A stretch of DNA of 64,000 bases from Pythium myriotylum (taxonomy: Eukaryota; Oomycota; Peronosporomycetes; Pythiales; Pythiaceae), in contig JALJCQ010000012.1 in NCBI GenBank assembly GCA_023091665.1, forward strand, positions 4,030,001 through 4,094,000, given 5' to 3'. Position 1 is the first letter of the stretch. Every line of letters starts with the position of its first letter. Of this stretch, positions 62,261 to 64,000 are shown one piece after another. Position numbers and translations under genes: made by a program. Below the pieces are notes generated by a model. That model was given only the letters and a program-made list of their open reading frames with translations. It searched no databases and had not been told where the DNA came from.

Positions 62261-64000
62261 ATGAAGACGATGTCGAAGACGACGAAGACAACGAAGAACT
62301 CAAAAACGCCACCGCCTCAACTCCAAGTATTAACCCAGAACGTTCAAGGACTGTTAAAGGAATCTTCCCGACTGGAGAGTTGGTTTGGTGCTTTCCGACG
62401 GCGCCAAGACGGCCGATTCTTCGATGCTGTGCTCCTACAAGAGACCAGAGCAACGAAGCAATGGGCGAGTGAGCTGGAAAACATGTACGCCAGGGCCTGG
62501 GGATATGAACCCTCCAAGCTCCAAACCCCGCTGTCCTACTGGCCAGCCACCGAGTCCCCGTCCGGAGGAGTCGCGATCCTGCTCCACCCTCAATCCGCGC
62601 TATCAGAAGTCAAGCCTTGGTGTGTGAACTTGTGGTCAGCTAACTTTGTTGCGATCCAGGGTACCTTGGATGGTCGGCAGGTTACAGTTGTATGTGTGTA
62701 TGGCAACATCAGGAGGAAACCCAGAGAGCGGCTCTTTCGCGCCCTCGCAAGCGTGACAAAGCCCGAAGGCCTCATCCTGATGGGAGGTGATTTTAACTGC
62801 ACACTTGATCCAGAACTCGACCGCAGTCGCAAGACCACGAGCAATCAAGCGTCCAGGGCACTCAATGAGTTGTTGATCGCGTGGGAGCTGGCGGATGCGG
62901 CCTCGGAAGAAATCCTTGCGGCTACCACGGAGGACGCCGTACGGGAATTCAGAGCCAGATACCACACGTATATGTACAGCCTGCGAGACAAGTCACTTGC
63001 CACAGCGAGACTCGACCGGTGGTACATGTCTGCTTCGAGCTTCGACCGACTCGGTAGCATCAAGACCACACCACCTTTCTGTCATTCTGACCATGACGGA
63101 GTGCTGCTGCAATTATCGACCAACCAGCGACATCCGACACGTAGACGACCACGCCAACCAAGGCTGAGATATCCGCTGCCCCCCTGTGCCGTGGACGCCA
63201 TCAATGATGTTGGCTCGAAACTGCTTTTGAACGATGGTAAGCAGCTCACCACACTACCTGCAGAAGACTCAGCGCCTGGTTGGGACAAGTTGAAGACCCA
63301 CATACGACGCGACAGCTTGAATAAAAAGCGTGAGCGACAAGCAGCAGAAACTAGCAGGCACAGGACCCACGTCAGGCGGCTCGCGAAGGCACTGCGTGAA
63401 GCCAAACGTGCAGCCAACATACGAACAGATCGAATCCCAGAAAGTATCGAAGCTATCACCAGGGCCTTCGCCACGATGTCTCTGGATCCAGCTGCAAGGG
63501 CGCGCTCCATTCGACGCAAACTGATACATATCCAGAGTCTACGGACAAGGAAAGCACGAGTGATGCGCTTTGCGACTCACGCGGGGCGGATGCACGAGTC
63601 GGCGAGCGCTTTTTTCAAGCGCATATCGATCAAGGTTACGAGGAGGGGTACCCGTCTTATTCGACTTACAGCCGGAAGGCACCCCACTGTAGCAGATCGA
63701 GTTGGACACGACTGGCTTCCGATCATCCAACGACAGCCGTGCGATGCAACCGCCCAAGATCTCCTATTCGGCCAGCTTCCGCCCAAGACGGAACCTATCG
63801 ACTTTGATGTCGCCACTGACCCATTCACGCAAATCGAAGTATCACGAGCCATCCGTGCCTGCCCTCGAGGCAAAGCCAGCGGTCCAGACGGTATTCCCAA
63901 TGATTGGTATCGTGATCACGCTGACGAACTGTCGCAAGTACTCGCTCCTCTGTTCACAACGTGGTACCTTGCACGCAAGCTTCCGGAGAGCTTCAAGACT
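62261..64000 (+). CDS. LINE ORF2 (partial): APE endonuclease and start of reverse transcriptase
   Basis: Open from ATG 62261 to the window edge, 580 codons. APE-type endonuclease motifs in order: QNVQGL (Asn27), LLQETR (Glu61), GGVAILLHP, CVYGN, MGGDFNC (Asp177, Asn179), ARLDRWY and CHSDHDG (Ser276-Asp277-His278). All catalytic residues appear present. A basic helical linker (KKRERQAAETSRHRTHVRRL) leads to FTQIEVSRAIRACPRGKASG at about 523-541 and PDGIPNDWYRDH, the entry of a LINE reverse transcriptase. No lesion is visible, so this copy may be young. Nicks target DNA and primes reverse transcription. Confidence 0.9.
   Translation, partial: MKTMSKTTKTTKNSKTPPPQLQVLTQNVQGLLKESSRLESWFGAFRRRQDGRFFDAVLLQETRATKQWASELENMYARAWGYEPSKLQTPLSYWPATESPSGGVAILLHPQSALSEVKPWCVNLWSANFVAIQGTLDGRQVTVVCVYGNIRRKPRERLFRALASVTKPEGLILMGGDFNCTLDPELDRSRKTTSNQASRALNELLIAWELADAASEEILAATTEDAVREFRARYHTYMYSLRDKSLATARLDRWYMSASSFDRLGSIKTTPPFCHSDHDGVLLQLSTNQRHPTRRRPRQPRLRYPLPPCAVDAINDVGSKLLLNDGKQLTTLPAEDSAPGWDKLKTHIRRDSLNKKRERQAAETSRHRTHVRRLAKALREAKRAANIRTDRIPESIEAITRAFATMSLDPAARARSIRRKLIHIQSLRTRKARVMRFATHAGRMHESASAFFKRISIKVTRRGTRLIRLTAGRHPTVADRVGHDWLPIIQRQPCDATAQDLLFGQLPPKTEPIDFDVATDPFTQIEVSRAIRACPRGKASGPDGIPNDWYRDHADELSQVLAPLFTTWYLARKLPESFKT

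Larger units (their letters stand above)
57853..64000 (+). mobile_element. Large LINE (APE-type non-LTR retrotransposon), right edge cut by the window
   Basis: Contains ORF1 (58153-62105 with a frame break at a C15 run) and the start of ORF2 (from 62261). Open reading begins at 57853 but has no ATG before 58153. The 5' end of the element is not defined; segment copy 3 ends at 57621. RT core, RNase H and 3' end lie beyond 64000. Confidence 0.85.

Noticed and set aside
1..64000. Bacterial or viral origin of the window
   Set aside because: Spliceosomal introns, oomycete-type initiators, Copia and LINE elements and eukaryotic families argue for a eukaryotic chromosome; no viral capsid or replication genes seen.

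Overview
The window looks like an accessory, repeat-rich region of an oomycete genome, probably in the Phytophthora/Pythium part of the group. Short GT..AG introns of about 60-130 nt interrupt several genes. Core promoters resemble the oomycete Inr motif, most clearly TCATTCTGCAACT at 52333. There are coiled-coil plus START-like genes of the oomycete M96 type, tandem SRPBCC, SnoaL and MIF single-domain genes, and many non-LTR and Copia retroelements. No rRNA, tRNA, CRISPR array or bacterial operon was seen. The lineage call is an inference.

Layout. 1-26.9 kb is a cluster of at least eight loci of one ankyrin-Roc-COR (Roco GTPase) family on both strands, most of them broken. A is the 5' ankyrin exons of a gene running off the left edge. 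B is a COR/C-terminal half. C is Roc-COR with a late frameshift. D is ankyrin-Roc-COR with a deletion and a stop. E is Roc with most of COR deleted. F is ankyrin-Roc-COR carrying D's lesions. G is COR, split by a 2.6-kb TIR element. H is half a Roc plus an intact COR. Long non-coding repeats shared between their flanks (about 0.9-3.35, 5.9-6.8, 13.4-15.1 and 19.4-21.5 kb), LINE 3' ends with (TCA)n tails and a glutaminase relic fill the gaps.

26.9-36.4 kb: a LINE fragment abuts the first of three nearly identical copies of a segment holding two SRPBCC genes, one predicted cytosolic and one secreted. It is followed by a full M96-type gene, a truncated M96-type gene and a secreted double SnoaL gene. 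36.4-44.6 kb: a LINE 3' end with a fold-back 5' junction, then a Copia element with apparently identical LTRs, a 5-bp target duplication and a pol gene broken by a frameshift and an insertion of about 1 kb. 44.6-57.6 kb: two further SRPBCC segment copies form a large inverted repeat. Its arms flank a short-chain dehydrogenase, an M96-type pseudogene, a two-exon MIF homologue and an MDR-type oxidoreductase. 57.6-64.0 kb: the 5' two thirds of a large LINE with a CCHC knuckle, an OTU-like cysteine protease domain, an APE-type endonuclease and the start of a reverse transcriptase.

The intact, probably working host genes are the SRPBCC pairs (three copies each), M96 (32.0-33.3 kb), SnoaL, SDR, MIF and MDR. 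The most striking biology is the Roco cluster. Its members are mosaics of a few sequence types, share inactivating lesions across otherwise different copies, and carry patches identical to one neighbour, the pattern expected of frequent recombination and gene conversion. All homology calls are by eye; no searches were run.
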